Shown here piece after piece: positions 1-9,500 of a stretch of 38,400 bases of DNA. Origin of the DNA: GCA-002779465 sp964596535 (GTDB lineage Bacteria > Desulfobacterota > Desulfobacteria > Desulfobacterales > UBA2156). The translations under genes were made by a program, and so were the position numbers. The notes below the pieces were generated by a model. The model searched no databases, was not told the DNA's origin, and worked only from the letters and a program-made list of their open reading frames with translations. The DNA lies in assembly GCA_964596535.1 (NCBI GenBank), contig CAZQUR010000017.1:1-38400 (forward strand). Reading direction: 5' to 3'. The first letter of the stretch is position 1. Every line of letters starts with the position of its first letter.

Positions 1-29
1 ACGAAGAATGCCGCGCAACGCCGCAGGTG

Positions 30-49
30 GCCTTTTTACGAAGCCATGA
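30..49 (+). repeat. Copy of a dispersed CTTTTTACGA motif
   Basis: The stretch reads GCCTTTTTACGA followed by a CCATGA-like end. It matches 16 of 20 positions of the right arm of the long inverted repeat at 19719-19763 plus its flank (19751-19770). I remember similar short intergenic elements from Desulfobacterales genomes, but that is recollection. The rest of positions 1-196 holds no gene I can support. Confidence 0.4.
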
Positions 50-196
50 CTTTTAAGGGATGGATGCCGGCCCTCTATCGGAGCCGGAGCGGATACGCCA
101 CACAGCGTTTTAAGAAAATGGACGGACCTGAGACCGCAAAAGGACGGTCGCCCCTGGACGGTGACGCCGGCATCCAAAACCCTTGAAGGAAAGCAA

Positions 197-811
197 ATGC
201 CCCGTATCGACGACTACATCGCCTCCCGCAATCTCGCCGTCGAAGACCTGGCGCGAGAGTCCTTTTCGGATCTACGTGACCGCACGGGGTTTTCCCGGTC
301 GTCGTCAAACACCTTCCTTGTCCCCTTCCTGGACCGGGTTTATCGCGTGCGTTTTCCGGATTTTGTCTTTGAAGACCGGGATTCGCCCGAAAAAGAGGTC
401 CCGATCCAGGAGCAGGTATTGATTCTCCATTACATGGCCGGAAGCAAACAGCCGCCCCCCGAGGGACAATGGATATCTTACCGGGAGATTCCGGGCGCGT
501 CCTTTTACTACAGCGCCTTTGTCAAACGCGCCGTGGATCCTCTGAAAAAGGTCTTCGGCCACGACCCCGGGGGGCTGAAAGCGGCTGCCGGACGCCTCGG
601 CGCCGTCGAAATTCCGGAAGGCGATAACGCCCTGGCGTATTCCCCGTTTCCCAAGGTCCCCATGAGACTCATTTTATGGACCGGTGACGATGAATTCGGC
701 CCCGAGGCCAATATCCTTTTTGACCGAAACATCGGATCCATCCTTTCCCCCGAAGATGTGGCCTGGATGGCCGGCATGGTGGTCTACCGGCTCATCGCCC
801 TTTCCCGGTGA
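197..811 (+). CDS. DUF3786 domain-containing protein
   Basis: A 204-residue soluble protein that I recognise as the DUF3786 family, common in anaerobic Deltaproteobacteria and of unknown biochemical function. The family look is carried by the central segment (WISYREIPGASFYYSAF) and by the C-terminal part containing FDRNIGSILSPEDVAW. I chose the ATG at 197 rather than an upstream start at 161. The sequence GAAGGA at 185-190 gives a Shine-Dalgarno site about 6 nt before it, and the protein then begins MPRIDDYIAS. There is no signal peptide or membrane segment. It is transcribed alone and converges on the minus-strand permease at 865. In other genomes such proteins often sit near corrinoid or Fe-S genes; nothing here tests a role. 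Confidence 0.8.
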   Translation: MPRIDDYIASRNLAVEDLARESFSDLRDRTGFSRSSSNTFLVPFLDRVYRVRFPDFVFEDRDSPEKEVPIQEQVLILHYMAGSKQPPPEGQWISYREIPGASFYYSAFVKRAVDPLKKVFGHDPGGLKAAAGRLGAVEIPEGDNALAYSPFPKVPMRLILWTGDDEFGPEANILFDRNIGSILSPEDVAWMAGMVVYRLIALSR

Positions 812-833
812 TTCTCCTTTTTTACGGCTTTCG

Positions 834-854
834 ACGCGCATAAAAGCGGCGCGT
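834..854. terminator. Hairpin between convergent genes
   Basis: ACGCGC (834-839) pairs with GCGCGT (849-854) across a 9-nt loop, in the 53-bp gap between two convergent genes. A short TCG/CGA extension with a bulge is possible. There is no proper U-run on either strand, so terminator function is only suggested by position. Confidence 0.35.
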
Positions 855-864
855 TTCGATTTCA

Positions 865-2001
865 TCAAGGGTTTGATGCATCATTGTCTTTCCGTTTATC
901 GGCGGGCGTCTCCGGGCGGGAGGATTCCGCATCGATGTCCTCTCCTCGCGCCGCCGGCAAATACGCTTTGAACGTCTCCCCGTAAATTTCCCATACCGTG
1001 ATAAAGAGTGCCGCCACGATGGGTCCGATCACAAATCCGACGATTCCGAACATGCTGATGCCGCCGATGGTCCCCAGGAGAATGAACAGCTCGTGCATCC
1101 TCGTGTCTTTGCCCACCAGCATGGGCCGCAATATATTGTCCAGGCTTCCCACAAGGGCGCCGCAGAATACGGCCAGGCCGACGGCCCCGAGGACATGGCC
1201 CGACGCCCCCCATATGATCGCCGCAGGTACCCATACCAGGGGGGAACCGATCACGGGGATCACGGACAATACCACCATGATGGTCCCCCAAAACAACGCG
1301 CTCGGTATTCCCACCACCCAGAACGCCAATCCGGCCAATGATCCCTGGAGTACACCGATGACCAGGGTCCCTTTGAGCGTCGCCCGGGTCACACTGGTGA
1401 ATTTGTCGAGGAGCCGGTGTTCATCTTCATCCTTCAGCGGGAGATAAAAGAGGATCTTTTCCATAAGGCGCCGGCCGTCTTTCAAAAAGAAAAATAGGGT
1501 ATACATGAAGATAAAAAAGAGAAACAAAAAATTGACGGTGGAAAAGGTAAAGGCCGAAACGCTGTTTACCAGGACAGAACTCAAGCCGGAGACCAACTGT
1601 TCGGCTTTTTCAAGGATCACCTCCCGATATTCCAGAATTTTTTCGTGAAAGGGCAGTGATTCAAAGACGCTGTTCAAGGCGGACGGCTCTTGCAGCTGTT
1701 CCCTTATCCATGGCGTCGCCCGTTGTCCCACCCGGACCGCCTGGGCGGTCACCACCCCCAACAGGCCGACAAGCGGGAGAAAAATCAACAGGAATACGCA
1801 CAGCAGCGTTACGGCCGAGGCAAGACTGCGCCGTCCTTTGAACCAGGTCACGAACTTCCGGTAGACGGGTTGAAACAACCCCGAAAAAATTCCGGCCAGC
1901 AATATGACCATCAAAAATTGACGGATCATGGTCACAAAAAGGACCGAAACAAAGACCAGCAATATCAACAAGACGACTTTATTGGCGTGGAGGTGATTCA
2001 T
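865..2001 (-). CDS. AI-2E family transporter (PerM/YdiK-like permease)
   Basis: A 378-residue polytopic inner-membrane protein. There are two hydrophobic helices at the N-terminus (LLILLVFVSVLFVTMI and VILLAGIFSGLF). A soluble middle follows, then the block of helices typical of the PerM/AI-2E exporter family, including the conserved region ending VIGPIVAALFITVWEIY. Family members have been linked to export of signalling molecules or Na+/H+ exchange, so the substrate cannot be named. I use the ATG at 2001 (MNHLHANK), preceded by GGAAGGGAC, rather than the in-frame start 60 nt upstream. It is followed on the same strand by nothing, since it meets the convergent DUF3786 gene. A 135-nt gap separates it from the AEC carrier upstream. 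Confidence 0.85.
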   Translation of the reverse strand: MNHLHANKVVLLILLVFVSVLFVTMIRQFLMVILLAGIFSGLFQPVYRKFVTWFKGRRSLASAVTLLCVFLLIFLPLVGLLGVVTAQAVRVGQRATPWIREQLQEPSALNSVFESLPFHEKILEYREVILEKAEQLVSGLSSVLVNSVSAFTFSTVNFLFLFFIFMYTLFFFLKDGRRLMEKILFYLPLKDEDEHRLLDKFTSVTRATLKGTLVIGVLQGSLAGLAFWVVGIPSALFWGTIMVVLSVIPVIGSPLVWVPAAIIWGASGHVLGAVGLAVFCGALVGSLDNILRPMLVGKDTRMHELFILLGTIGGISMFGIVGFVIGPIVAALFITVWEIYGETFKAYLPAARGEDIDAESSRPETPADKRKDNDASNP

Positions 2002-2136
2002 GTCCCTTCCTTTGCGGAATATTGAACCATAGAAAAATCCCGGATTTTTTGCAATCCGCAAGCATCATGGAATCACGAATAAAACCGGATCGTATCCCTT
2101 TTCCGCCGATTTCTTCCCATCAAGGCGGCGGTGCGT

Positions 2137-3060
2137 TTACAACACAAAAAACCACAGGACCGCCGAAAGGGAAAAGATGGAAGCCAGCGTCGAAAAGAAT
2201 ATGGTCTGTGCGGCCAGATTGGCGTCGCTGCCCAACTGTGCGGAAAGGATATAGGCGGCGCCGGAGGTGGGAAGGGCAAAAAAGAGCATTCCGATCTGAA
2301 AAGCCATTTCGGATACATGGAAAATCCTGAGGAATCCAAAGCCCACGATGGGAAGCCATCCGTTTTTAAAGGCCGCGGCCCACAAGGCCCAGTGGATCCC
2401 TTTGTCCTGGAGCCGGAAACGCAGCGATCCCCCCACCGCGATGAGGGCCATGGGAAGCGTCACCATGGAAAGGAGGTAAAGGGTTTTATCCACAAACCCG
2501 GGGAAGGGGATTCCAAAAAAGGAAAAGAGCATACCGGCCACACATGCGAGAATAAGGGGATTCGAGACTGTGGCCTGAAGCACAAGCCAAAGCCGATTTT
2601 TCAAGGGCGCCGCAGTTTCGGCAAACCAGATTAACGTGGAAACGGCCAAAAGGTTGATGAAGGGGATGGCCACGCCGATCATCACGGAAAAATCCCTCAC
2701 CGCGGAATCCCCCATGGCCATGAGCACCACGGCCATGCCCACGTAGGTATTGAAACGGTAGCAGCATTGGGAGAAGGCGCCCACGTGAAAGGAATGCATC
2801 CGAAAGACTTTTACAAAGACGAGACTTGTCACAAACACCACGACAATCGAGGCGAAAACGGCGGAAAGGAGAGGAAGGTCGAATTCTGGGACCCTGGAGG
2901 ACCCGCCGATTTTATAAAAAAGGAGCGCCGGAAAAAAAAGATAATAGACCAGCCGGTCGGACGTTTTCAGGAAATGGGGATCGGTGACGCCGAACCGGCG
3001 TAAAAGAGCCCCCAGGCTTACCAGCGCAAAAATGGGAACGATGGATTCGGTGACGATCAA
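2137..3060 (-). CDS. AEC family transporter
   Basis: A 307-residue membrane protein of the auxin efflux carrier (AEC) family, with about ten hydrophobic segments. It starts with the typical IVPIFALVSLGALLRRFG block and has the internal region KTSDRLVYYLFFPALLFYKI. The C-terminal half contains the family segment LPTSGAAYILSAQLGSDANLAAQ. Bacterial members carry small organic acids such as malate or malonate, but the substrate cannot be read from sequence. The start is a TTG at 3060 with AAGG about 7 nt upstream; no better start is available. It lies 52 nt downstream of the universal stress protein gene on the same strand, with a stable hairpin (3078-3106) in the gap. Confidence 0.85.
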   Translation of the reverse strand: MIVTESIVPIFALVSLGALLRRFGVTDPHFLKTSDRLVYYLFFPALLFYKIGGSSRVPEFDLPLLSAVFASIVVVFVTSLVFVKVFRMHSFHVGAFSQCCYRFNTYVGMAVVLMAMGDSAVRDFSVMIGVAIPFINLLAVSTLIWFAETAAPLKNRLWLVLQATVSNPLILACVAGMLFSFFGIPFPGFVDKTLYLLSMVTLPMALIAVGGSLRFRLQDKGIHWALWAAAFKNGWLPIVGFGFLRIFHVSEMAFQIGMLFFALPTSGAAYILSAQLGSDANLAAQTIFFSTLASIFSLSAVLWFFVL

Positions 3061-3077
3061 GCGTAAACCTTTCGGAT

Positions 3078-3106
3078 GGCGGCATTACCCGTCTCAGGGT
3101 GCCGCC
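3078..3106. other. Intergenic hairpin between two minus-strand genes
   Basis: GGCGGC (3078-3083) pairs with GCCGCC (3101-3106), and inside it ACCC (3087-3090) pairs with GGGT (3097-3100), leaving a 3-nt bulge. It fills the short gap between the universal stress gene and the AEC gene. No U-run follows, so it may stabilise or separate mRNA segments rather than terminate. Confidence 0.35.
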
Positions 3107-3112
3107 ACGATT

Positions 3113-4057
3113 CTACCCTTGCGACGGCGGTTTCATGAAATGCATGTCCACTTCCTGGGGACGCTTGACCAAAAGGATGCTCGATTCCGTCTTCTTGATA
3201 ACTTCGAGGGGTAAACTTCCCCGCATTCGACGATAGACATCATGGCGAAGGCTCGCCCCCATCACGATGGTCGCGTCTGTGCCGGCTATCTCCAGGACGG
3301 CATCCGCCGGATTCTCCCTTTCTTCTTCCAGGAGTCTCGGCCGACATCCTTGGGCCCTGATCCACTCCATGATGTGGATCAGGGTCTTTCGCGTCTTTTC
3401 GGCGTCTGTTTTTTCCAGGCCCGGTTTTCGTACCCATAACAGGTCCAAGGGCTCCTTTATCGCCGGAAGCAAGTCCGCCAACAGGGAGAATATCCGCCGG
3501 GCGGAGGGGGAATCGTCCGCACATACAAGATATCGCCCTTCCGGTGGTCCTTCCCGAACGATGAAAAGAGAAGTGTACAGATCAAGCGTGAGAAGGCGGG
3601 CGGTGTCTCCCAAAACGAAACGGCCCATTTTGCTGCGGCGGGGGACGGAAATAATCAGAAGATCCCAGGGATGCTCCGTGACCTCCCGGTTGAGCACCTC
3701 CAGGAAATGTCCGTATCTTTCGAAGAAATAAATCTGTTCTCCTTCAGGGGTCGCACAGGCAAAGGCGTACCCGCCGGTTCCATAACGGATCCGGATGCTG
3801 TCATGGGGCGCCAGGAGACCGAATTGCAACAGATCCTCCGCAGCACGCGTCAATGCCCGGATCCCATCGGGGAGCGTTTCGATGTCCTTCATGGGATAGT
3901 CCACCCCGATGGGCGGCGGATTCTCCTCAGGAGGGGTATGGGGTCGAACGGTGATGATCCCCAACTCGACATTCAGGCGCCGTTTGAAACCGGCAGCGAC
4001 TGCAAGGGCTTTCCGTGAATCGGGCTTTCCGTCGGTGTACACAAGAATCTTGAGCAT
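3113..4057 (-). CDS. Universal stress protein with two UspA domains
   Basis: A 314-residue cytoplasmic protein made of two UspA-like domains. The first begins LKILVYTDGKPDSRKALAVA. The second ends in GASLRHDVYRRMRGSLPLEVIKKT followed by SSILLVKRP, the usual C-terminal strand-helix-strand of the fold with a degenerate ATP-binding G-2x-G-9x-G(S) pattern. Its ATG (4055-4057) directly abuts the TAG stop of the SulP transporter gene, with no spacer. That arrangement implies translational coupling. SulP-Usp pairing is recurrent in bacteria and suggests the stress protein modulates, or responds with, anion uptake; this is inference. The central linker around residues 85-130 is longer than in minimal tandem Usps. 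Confidence 0.85.
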   Translation of the reverse strand: MLKILVYTDGKPDSRKALAVAAGFKRRLNVELGIITVRPHTPPEENPPPIGVDYPMKDIETLPDGIRALTRAAEDLLQFGLLAPHDSIRIRYGTGGYAFACATPEGEQIYFFERYGHFLEVLNREVTEHPWDLLIISVPRRSKMGRFVLGDTARLLTLDLYTSLFIVREGPPEGRYLVCADDSPSARRIFSLLADLLPAIKEPLDLLWVRKPGLEKTDAEKTRKTLIHIMEWIRAQGCRPRLLEEERENPADAVLEIAGTDATIVMGASLRHDVYRRMRGSLPLEVIKKTESSILLVKRPQEVDMHFMKPPSQG

Positions 4058-5935
4058 CTATCGTTCATTCCTTTGTTCAACGATTTGATTTTTATCGGAT
4101 TTTTCTTCTATAAGTTGCTGGATACGGCAGGCGGGATCGCGGAGAAGCCCTCCGATTTTCGGAGACCGTCCCGCTTTCCCGAAAATGTCCCAATTTCCTT
4201 TTTTCAATTCCGGGCATTCATTGAAAACAATGACGGTGCAGGCGGCGCATATGGCCGGGCAAAAGGATTCCCACATGGCCTGCCGGATTGCCGAACCGGT
4301 CGTTTTCCGGAAGTGCGTTTCGCCGATTTCTTTGAGGAGCCCGGAATTCTTAAAGACTTCGAAGACCCGGCTGTTTGCGCCGGAAAAGTAGAGACCTCCT
4401 CCCCGGTTCCGGATATCCTCCAGGACGATCTCCACCATATGCACGCCGCTGGCATCCATGACATTCACCTTTTGCATCCGGATCAGCAAATTTCCGATAT
4501 CGGGATGATGGGCGAGCCGAAAGCGGAGTTCTTCCTGAACATACGTGGCCGAACCGAAAAAAAGGGATCCTTCCACTTGAAGGATATCCATCTGGCAACA
4601 TTGCGGGCCCAACGCGGAAGGGACCATCTTCCCCGTCTTCAAGTCCGGGACAACGGATTGAATGCGGGGATGGGCGGTCTTGGCCAGGTGCAGGGCGATG
4701 GAGAGCAGCGCGCCCACATAAACGGCGAATTCGATATTGATCCATACTGTGGAGAAGAAGGTGACAGTCACCACGGCGGCATCGCTGCGTGTGGCCCGGA
4801 CGGCGCGCTTGATATCGGCTTTTCGAATCATTTCATAGGAAACAACGAGCAACACGCCGGCCAAGGCTGACAGGGGCAACTGGGCCGCCAGAGGTGCGGC
4901 CAGCAACAGCATGAGAGCCACTGCCACGGCGGAGACAACCCCCGAAACGGGCGTTTTTCCCCCGGATTTGAAATTGACGGCGGATCGGGTAAAGGATCCG
5001 CTCCCCGCATACCCGCTGAAAACCGCCGCCGACAGATTGGCCAGCCCCTGGGCGATAAACTCCCGGTTCACATTCAACCGCTGACGGGTCTGGGAGGCGA
5101 TCGTCTTGGCGATGGAAACCGCTTCCACAAGACCCAATATGGCGATGGCAAGGGCCCCTGAGACCAACTCCCCCAATTGGGCGGCACTCGACACCCCGGG
5201 CCAGTGAAAGGGCGGCAGGCGCCGGGGAATGGCGCCCACCACGGCCACACCCCGTTTGTCGAGGTCGAAAAGGGCCACCAAAAGTCCCACAAAGATCATG
5301 GCTGCCAGGGTCCCCGGCCATGCCGGGCGGAATTTTTTAAGCAAGAGAATGATTCCCAAGGTGATCAGCCCGAGGCCCAGGGTGATCCCGTGGACCTGGT
5401 CCAGATGGGTGGCCACCCGGAGGAGGGTCTCATAGAAATGCGGGCTTTTTTTGAAGTTCAATCCCAGCAGCGAGGGCAATTGGTTGAAGCCGATGAGGAC
5501 GGCGGCGCCGGCGGTGAATCCCAATATGACGGAATGGGAGATATAATTGAGGAGGTTCCCCAGACGGGCGAAGCCCATCACCAGCTGGATCAGCCCCACC
5601 ATGAATGTGAGCACCAGGGCCAACTCGATATACTCGGCTGTCCCCGGGTTCGCCAGGCCTGTCAGAGCGCTGAAGACCACCAGGGAAACGGCGGTGGTGG
5701 GGCCGGTGATGAGGTGGGCCGAACTTCCCCACAAGCACCCCACCAGGGTGGGCAAAATGGAGGCATAAAGCCCATACTGAACCGGCAGGCCCGCGATGAG
5801 AGCATAGGCCATGGACTGGGGGACGGCCACTACGGCCACCGTCAACCCGGCCGTCAGATCCGCCTTGAAGAGGATCCGATGGTATCGATGCCCCCATCCT
5901 GCCAGGGGCAACACATTTCGCCAGTGGATGTGCAT
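4058..5935 (-). CDS. SulP family inorganic anion transporter with STAS domain
   Basis: A 625-residue SLC26/SulP permease. Residues about 1-400 form the transmembrane core. It includes the family signature region DLTAGLTVAVVAVPQSMAYA followed by LIAGLPVQYGLYASILP. A later segment, NVNREFIAQGLANLSAA followed by GYAGSGSFTRSAVN, is the usual SulP helix 8-10 region. A STAS domain follows (about 430-555), with the motif VNVMDASGVHMVEIV. Beyond STAS there is a tail of about 70 residues containing CPAICAAC and a further Cys, unusual for the family. The likely substrate is sulfate, bicarbonate or another anion; sulfate uptake would fit a sulfate reducer but is not proven. The Usp gene follows with zero spacing. 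Confidence 0.9.
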   Translation of the reverse strand: MHIHWRNVLPLAGWGHRYHRILFKADLTAGLTVAVVAVPQSMAYALIAGLPVQYGLYASILPTLVGCLWGSSAHLITGPTTAVSLVVFSALTGLANPGTAEYIELALVLTFMVGLIQLVMGFARLGNLLNYISHSVILGFTAGAAVLIGFNQLPSLLGLNFKKSPHFYETLLRVATHLDQVHGITLGLGLITLGIILLLKKFRPAWPGTLAAMIFVGLLVALFDLDKRGVAVVGAIPRRLPPFHWPGVSSAAQLGELVSGALAIAILGLVEAVSIAKTIASQTRQRLNVNREFIAQGLANLSAAVFSGYAGSGSFTRSAVNFKSGGKTPVSGVVSAVAVALMLLLAAPLAAQLPLSALAGVLLVVSYEMIRKADIKRAVRATRSDAAVVTVTFFSTVWINIEFAVYVGALLSIALHLAKTAHPRIQSVVPDLKTGKMVPSALGPQCCQMDILQVEGSLFFGSATYVQEELRFRLAHHPDIGNLLIRMQKVNVMDASGVHMVEIVLEDIRNRGGGLYFSGANSRVFEVFKNSGLLKEIGETHFRKTTGSAIRQAMWESFCPAICAACTVIVFNECPELKKGNWDIFGKAGRSPKIGGLLRDPACRIQQLIEEKSDKNQIVEQRNER

Positions 5936-6000
5936 GGTTTCTGCGGCGATCCTTTCCCGGGTCGAATGAAGCCTTAAGAAACGGATCCGGAAGAAAACGG

Positions 6001-6354
6001 CTATTCCGGCGTCAATGAATCCACAGGATGGCCGGCTTTCCGGTAATCCTCCAGGGCCCGGGATTTTAATGTTTTGTCTTTTGTCTTTTCGGCCTGGGTA
6101 TCCGCCAATTCAGCCGCATGGCTCCACATGCCGGCTTGCTCGTACTCCCGGATCTTTTTCTCGGTTTGTTTTACGGCCTCAGGTGTTTCCGCCACGAGGC
6201 CGAAGCAGCGGGAGATAATCTTCTTCACCGGGGCGTTGCACTCGGGGCAACGCCTCAGGGGCGTGTCTGCCGCCTTTTGCAGGATCTCAAAGGGGCCCCG
6301 GCATCGAGGGCATTCTTTTTTTGGATCCACACTCCGGTATTCGTAGATGGGCAT
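6001..6354 (-). CDS. FmdB-like zinc-ribbon protein with C-terminal extension
   Basis: A 117-residue protein whose start MPIYEYR is the FmdB/zinc-ribbon signature. Two CxxC knuckles are visible (CPRC and CPEC), as is the FEILQK segment of the family. Compared with an 80-residue FmdB, the ribbon is followed by a charged helical tail (VKQTEKKIREYEQ onward). The first knuckle is also displaced by an inserted SVDPKKE. No enzymatic role is established for the family; members are thought to act in regulation or protein-protein contacts. It is transcribed away from the PPDK-like gene, with its own promoter-like elements at 6391-6419, and lies 65 nt upstream of the SulP gene. Confidence 0.75.
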   Translation of the reverse strand: MPIYEYRSVDPKKECPRCRGPFEILQKAADTPLRRCPECNAPVKKIISRCFGLVAETPEAVKQTEKKIREYEQAGMWSHAAELADTQAEKTKDKTLKSRALEDYRKAGHPVDSLTPE

Positions 6355-6390
6355 GGCGGTCTTTTTATCCCTTCCTTAAAAGAAAAAAAG

Positions 6391-6419
6391 ACTATAATCC
6401 ATGACGATTTTCGGATCAA
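6391..6419 (-). promoter_or_regulatory. Sigma70-type promoter for the zinc-ribbon gene
   Basis: On the minus strand TTGATC (6414-6419) and TATAGT (6391-6396) are separated by exactly 17 nt. The predicted leader is about 30 nt to the ATG at 6354. This site and the plus-strand promoter at 6472 share a 184-bp divergent region. Confidence 0.5.
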
Positions 6420-6471
6420 GGACCTTCGGACTTCAGAGAAAAGACCGGAAAGCATCCGAAAGGGAACTTCC

Positions 6472-6500
6472 TTGAAAATGTCGGTCCCCGTTGTTATAAT
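6472..6500 (+). promoter_or_regulatory. Sigma70-type promoter of the PPDK-like/GAPDH/hgcAB unit
   Basis: TTGAAA (6472-6477) and the consensus TATAAT (6495-6500) are 17 nt apart. Transcription would begin near 6507, about 30 nt before the ATG at 6539. AAGGAG at 6527-6532 lies 6 nt before that ATG. This is the only strong promoter I see ahead of the four tightly spaced plus-strand genes ending at 13556. Confidence 0.65.
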
Positions 6501-6538
6501 ATTTTACTCACATTTCATTTTTCATCAAGGAGTGCGGC

Positions 6539-9500
6539 ATGATGCAATCCAAAGCCCTGGAAGTCAATTTGGCCGACTACCATGTGGATGTACAAATCGA
6601 TCCCAAGTACCGGGTCATCCAGGAGATCATGGAGCGGTATTACGGATTGGCGGAAGGGCTGAACACCTTGCTGAGGGAACTTTCCCATCCTTACCGTAAC
6701 TGGCAGTTCATCGTGAACGAAGCTCGGACCTACGCCCTGGACTACTTCCATGTCTTTAAAAACCATCCAAAGGGAGATCAAGGGGTACAGCGTTTCATCG
6801 AAATTTTCTTTAATGCCTTACAACAGCACCGGACCCCGGAGGTTCATCCGGAGGCCGTGGACAACCTTTTGCTGTATCTGCAAAAAGTCATCAAGGAGGC
6901 CGGACCGGCCGTCGAGCGGTTTGCGCCGGTGATTCGAAGCGCCTTCAACACCATCCGACGGCTCGATGATCCCTCCTTTTTTCTTTTCGTTAAAAGTTAT
7001 TATTCCCTTAAAAAACACGGCGAATTTTTGCTGCGCTATCCCGAAGAAACGGTGGGCAACCTCGAGCCGGCGTACCTTCTGCTGCGTCGTTATTTTGCAC
7101 AGACCTATACCTACTGGTTGAGCGAACCGGATGTGAAAACCCGACTGGAAAAAGAGCTCCTGGAGGAAGACCCTCCCCGCGACCTGTCGCATCTTTTTAA
7201 CGAGGTTTCCCACGACCGCCTCCGGGAACTTGCGCGAGGCCTGGAAGCGTTGAATGATTCCGGTTCCGGAAACTTCCGGGAAAGGATTCAGCGGCTCCTC
7301 ACCCTTCCGGGATTCAACCAGATCGTGGAGGTCTACCGGAAAATCCCGGGACGCCTCCAGGAAGTCGGCGCCTCTCGGGGGCGCGGGCGTGGATGGAAAC
7401 TCGTCTTTTTGTTTCAGATCATGAACCTTCCCGGGCTTTCCGATCTGCATGAAGAAACCTTGCGGGAAATCAACCAAACCGTCGGGCATCTTATCCAGCA
7501 TGAAAAGGGCTGGAACCTCGAAAAGCTCATCCGGCAGACCTTTGTGATCCTGAAAGACAGCATCGAAAAATACCCCTCCTCCGCCCTCAGCGGCATTTTG
7601 AACATGGGAAAAGGGGTTTATCAAACCGAAGACCCGGGACTCATCCGGTTTTTCATCGATTCCGTCATCGACCTGGGATTTCAGACGCCGGGCGTTTCAG
7701 GTGTGGGAGACGATTGGCAAATCCGATCCAACAGCGCCCATCTCCTCAATATCCGGACGTGGCTGGAGCTTGTGGAACTCAATCCGAAACGATCCGTTCG
7801 ACTCCTATCCTGCCTGGTGATCTATTTATCCCTTTCCGGCGTGTTCATTAAAGATACGGATCTATTCCCCCGGGACATCACCCGGCTGTTAAATGCGGAC
7901 ATCGGGCCGGTATACCATCTCGTGAAACAGTTGGCCCGCCTGATGCCCGTCTTCTTCAACGACATCGGGGCCGAAGGCCCATTGCGGGACATTTCCACGG
8001 AAATCGATGAACTGGCGCACCGGAAAGACCTGCTGATTCATTTCTTAAGAAAACAAAGCCACGTGGAAAGCAGCAACCAGATCGTCCAATTCATTCAAGC
8101 CGTCTTCCGGTTCTGGACCACCCGGGACAAAGCGGGCTTGAAGCCCTTCCTCCCTCCCGGCATCTTTGAACAAATCGAAACCGAGGGGCCCTATATCGAC
8201 GGCTTTCACGAGATTATGACGGCTCTGGGGAAAGAAGGGGTCGACCGTGTCGAAAAATTGCTTTCGATAAAAGACGGACAATTGGGAGAACGCCTCGAGC
8301 AGATCGATTCCGTAACGGATACGGATCGCCGCCGATTTCGCCTGGCCGTCGATTTTTACCGCCTTTTGGTTCAAAAATACAGCTTCAATTTCATCGAGTT
8401 CGATCGATACTTAACGCATCTCAACGACGAATTCCTCCCGGATATCCAACAATTGAAACACGCTTTGGCCGAAACCAATCTAAAGAAAAAACTCTTCGGT
8501 ATTTTAAGCTATCTCGAAGGGCTCAAGGGCATCATATTGTCCGAAAAAACCTATGAGGCCAAGGAGGATATCTATAAAAAACGTCATTTTACCGTGGACA
8601 TTCCTTCCACCTACGGCAGCTACCGGGAACCCAAGTTCGATGCCCTGGGTCTTTCCTTCCGCCTGGAAAGTCTGGCCAACACCCTGTTCGAGGAAATCAT
8701 CCATCAATTCGATTTCAGCCTCATCACCAAGGCCACCTTCTATCAGATTTACGATGTGCTGCTTCTTTTCGAAAAAGCCCTGGAACTGGACGGCATCTCT
8801 TCCCTTGAAATGGAACGCCACCTGGATCTTATCTCCCATTCCCTGGAAGTGAAGGGCTTCACGTTCACCCAGTACCTGGACATCTTCAAGGGCTTGTCCC
8901 AGAGCGTCTCCAATGTGATTCACGATTATTTCAACACTGTCTATGAACAGGATTTAAACCGGGTCTTATCCCGGCTTTCGATGGAGCAGGTCCTTCCCAA
9001 ATACCTGCCCCAGAAACGGGATCCTAACCCGGATAATATGATGCATCGGGTGTCGGAAATCTTTTTCCGGGACCGCATCGCCCTTTCTCCGGGACTCCCG
9101 CAGCTGGATCTTTTTATCAGCCGCATCCTGAGTACCCTGTTTCACCAGGCCAACCAACTGCCCAAGGACAAGCTGCATCAGCTCCTCCTGTACGATCCGG
9201 AACGGGCCATGATGGCCATCAACAAGCCCAAAAGCCGTGTTTTGGGGGTGATTTATCTGGGAAACAAGGGGTTCAACCTGGTCAAACTGCATAATTTCGG
9301 GTTTCCGATCCCCCCGGGATTTATCATCACAACCGAGGCGTTCCGGTTCCGGGAAGTCATCAACGGGTTCCCGCCGGCCAAAAAAAACCTGGAAGAACAA
9401 CTCCGTCTCCACCTGCGATATTTGCAGCGGCTGACGGGGAAAACCTTTGGGGACCCGAAAAATCCCCTTCTCTTTGCCGTCAGGAGCGGTTCCTCCATTT

